From Vulcanimicrobiota bacterium (GTDB lineage Bacteria > Vulcanimicrobiota > Vulcanimicrobiia > Eremiobacterales > Eremiobacteraceae), in the NCBI GenBank assembly GCA_019232725.1, contig JAFANK010000249.1:1-5898 (forward strand): a stretch of 5,898 nucleotides of DNA. Reading direction: 5' to 3'. Position numbers and translations under genes: made by a program. A model generated the notes under the pieces. That model ran no database searches, was not told the origin of the DNA, and saw only the letters and a program-made list of their open reading frames with translations. Below, one piece after another: positions 5,176 through 5,898 of the stretch (the stretch's first letter is position 1; each line of letters starts with the position of its first letter).

Positions 5176-5898
5176 ACCTGCTCTTCAGGGTCATCTTCGC
5201 TTGTCTATTTGGACTACTCGGGTTTTTCGTCGGACGCGAGATCTCGCTTGCCGTCCTCAGGCCAGAAACGGCAACCCGGCTCCAGTACGACGCAATTCCC
5301 GTGCTCGGGATGTTGGTCGGCATCGGGGCATCACCGTTCATCGCGCGCGGATTCGAGCGCGTGGTCTCGGCCTTCGAGGAGAATGTCGCGCGCCGCAATC
5401 CGGCCGAGGCGTGGTCTGCGTTCTTCGGACTCATCGCTGGTCTTGTCGTCGCGTTTTTGATCCGCGAGATCTTCAGCCCGTTCGCGCTCATGCCGCGCGT
5501 CGGTCCCATGCTGTCGTTTGCGACCAACGTGATCGTGACGCTGTTCTGCGCGTATTTCGGCATGCGCTTGGGCCTGCGGCAGCGCTTGAGCTGGTGGTCG
5601 CGCGGTGCTGCGTACTCGAGCGAGGCCGCGCCAAAGCTGCTCGACACCTCGGTCATCGTCGACGGCCGCGTGCTCGAAATCGCCGAAACAGGCTTCCTGG
5701 ACGGGCGGCTCATGGTGCCGAAATTCGTGCTGCGCGAGCTGCAGCTCATCGCGGACTCCGCCGATCCCGTCAAGCGTAGCCGAGGACGGCGCGGCCTTGA
5801 AGTGCTCAATAAGCTACGCGAGATCTCCAAGGGCCTGGAGATCTCCGAGTTCGATGCACCCGAACGCGACGTCGATGGCAAGCTGATCTCGCTCGGCC
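5172..5898 (+). CDS. yacL: YacL-type membrane protein with PIN nuclease domain (partial, cut at right edge)
   Basis: The frame opens with TTG overlapping the hemW stop (TTGA) and runs open to the window end, giving 242 residues. Four hydrophobic segments come first, at about 4-20, 41-58, 82-99 and 113-132, followed by a basic stretch (RLGLRQRLSWWSRG). A PIN domain then begins at about 155: LLDTSVIVDGR (156-166, with acidic D158), VPKFVLRELQ (182-191, with E189), the RGRRGLEVLNKL block (204-215) and DVDGKLISL (233-241, with D235). This order is that of Bacillus YacL, a predicted membrane-anchored PIN/TRAM nuclease of unsettled role. The last acidic PIN motif and the TRAM domain would lie beyond 5898. 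In many Firmicutes ispD follows yacL; that cannot be checked here. The TTG start rests on the overlap and the hydrophobic N-terminus; no strong ribosome binding site is visible. Confidence 0.92.
   Translation, partial: MNLLFRVIFACLFGLLGFFVGREISLAVLRPETATRLQYDAIPVLGMLVGIGASPFIARGFERVVSAFEENVARRNPAEAWSAFFGLIAGLVVAFLIREIFSPFALMPRVGPMLSFATNVIVTLFCAYFGMRLGLRQRLSWWSRGAAYSSEAAPKLLDTSVIVDGRVLEIAETGFLDGRLMVPKFVLRELQLIADSADPVKRSRGRRGLEVLNKLREISKGLEISEFDAPERDVDGKLISLG

Noticed and set aside
5117..5881. Antisense frame of 254 codons at the right end
   Set aside because: It is Ser/Arg-rich and low in complexity, and the opposite strand encodes YacL with clear membrane segments and PIN motifs.

Overview
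The window is a compact piece of a GC-rich (about 60-65% by eye) bacterial chromosome. It holds housekeeping genes only, with no sign of mobile DNA, phage, CRISPR or tRNA/rRNA genes. The gene set suggests a Gram-positive-like or other Terrabacteria lineage: a zinc-ribbon type L28, a full-length FakA (DAK2/DhaL) protein, PlsX, a DegV/FakB protein, HemW and a YacL-type membrane PIN protein. The high GC and frequent GTG/TTG starts would fit phyla such as Eremiobacterota, Armatimonadota, Chloroflexota or a high-GC Firmicute. That placement is inference; no species can be named.

Layout. Bases 1-113 probably hold the last 37 codons of an unidentified rightward gene. Its stop faces the stop of leftward rpmB (149-340) across a perfect 9-bp hairpin (120-142), which could serve both genes as a shared 3' end. 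Between rpmB and the rightward genes lies a 114-bp divergent control region (341-454). It contains two overlapping extended -10 boxes, one per strand, built on one near-palindrome, plus a 13-bp dyad and an A/T-rich tract. From 455 to the right edge, five genes run rightward with no gaps: fakA, plsX, fakB (degV family), hemW and yacL (cut by the window end). Every junction overlaps: 11 bp, then GTGA, ATGA and TTGA. This looks like one translationally coupled operon.

Function. FakA (ATP-dependent kinase) and FakB (fatty-acid carrier) together turn a fatty acid into acyl-phosphate. PlsX interconverts acyl-phosphate and acyl-ACP. Acyl-phosphate is the donor used by PlsY, which is not in this window, for the first acylation of glycerol-3-phosphate. 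The first three operon genes therefore encode a self-contained module for activating fatty acids and supplying phospholipid synthesis. HemW is a radical-SAM heme chaperone and YacL a predicted membrane-anchored PIN-domain nuclease; their link to the lipid module is co-transcription only. No wholly new system is evident. The most interesting items are the complete fakA-plsX-fakB coupling and the symmetric divergent promoter.
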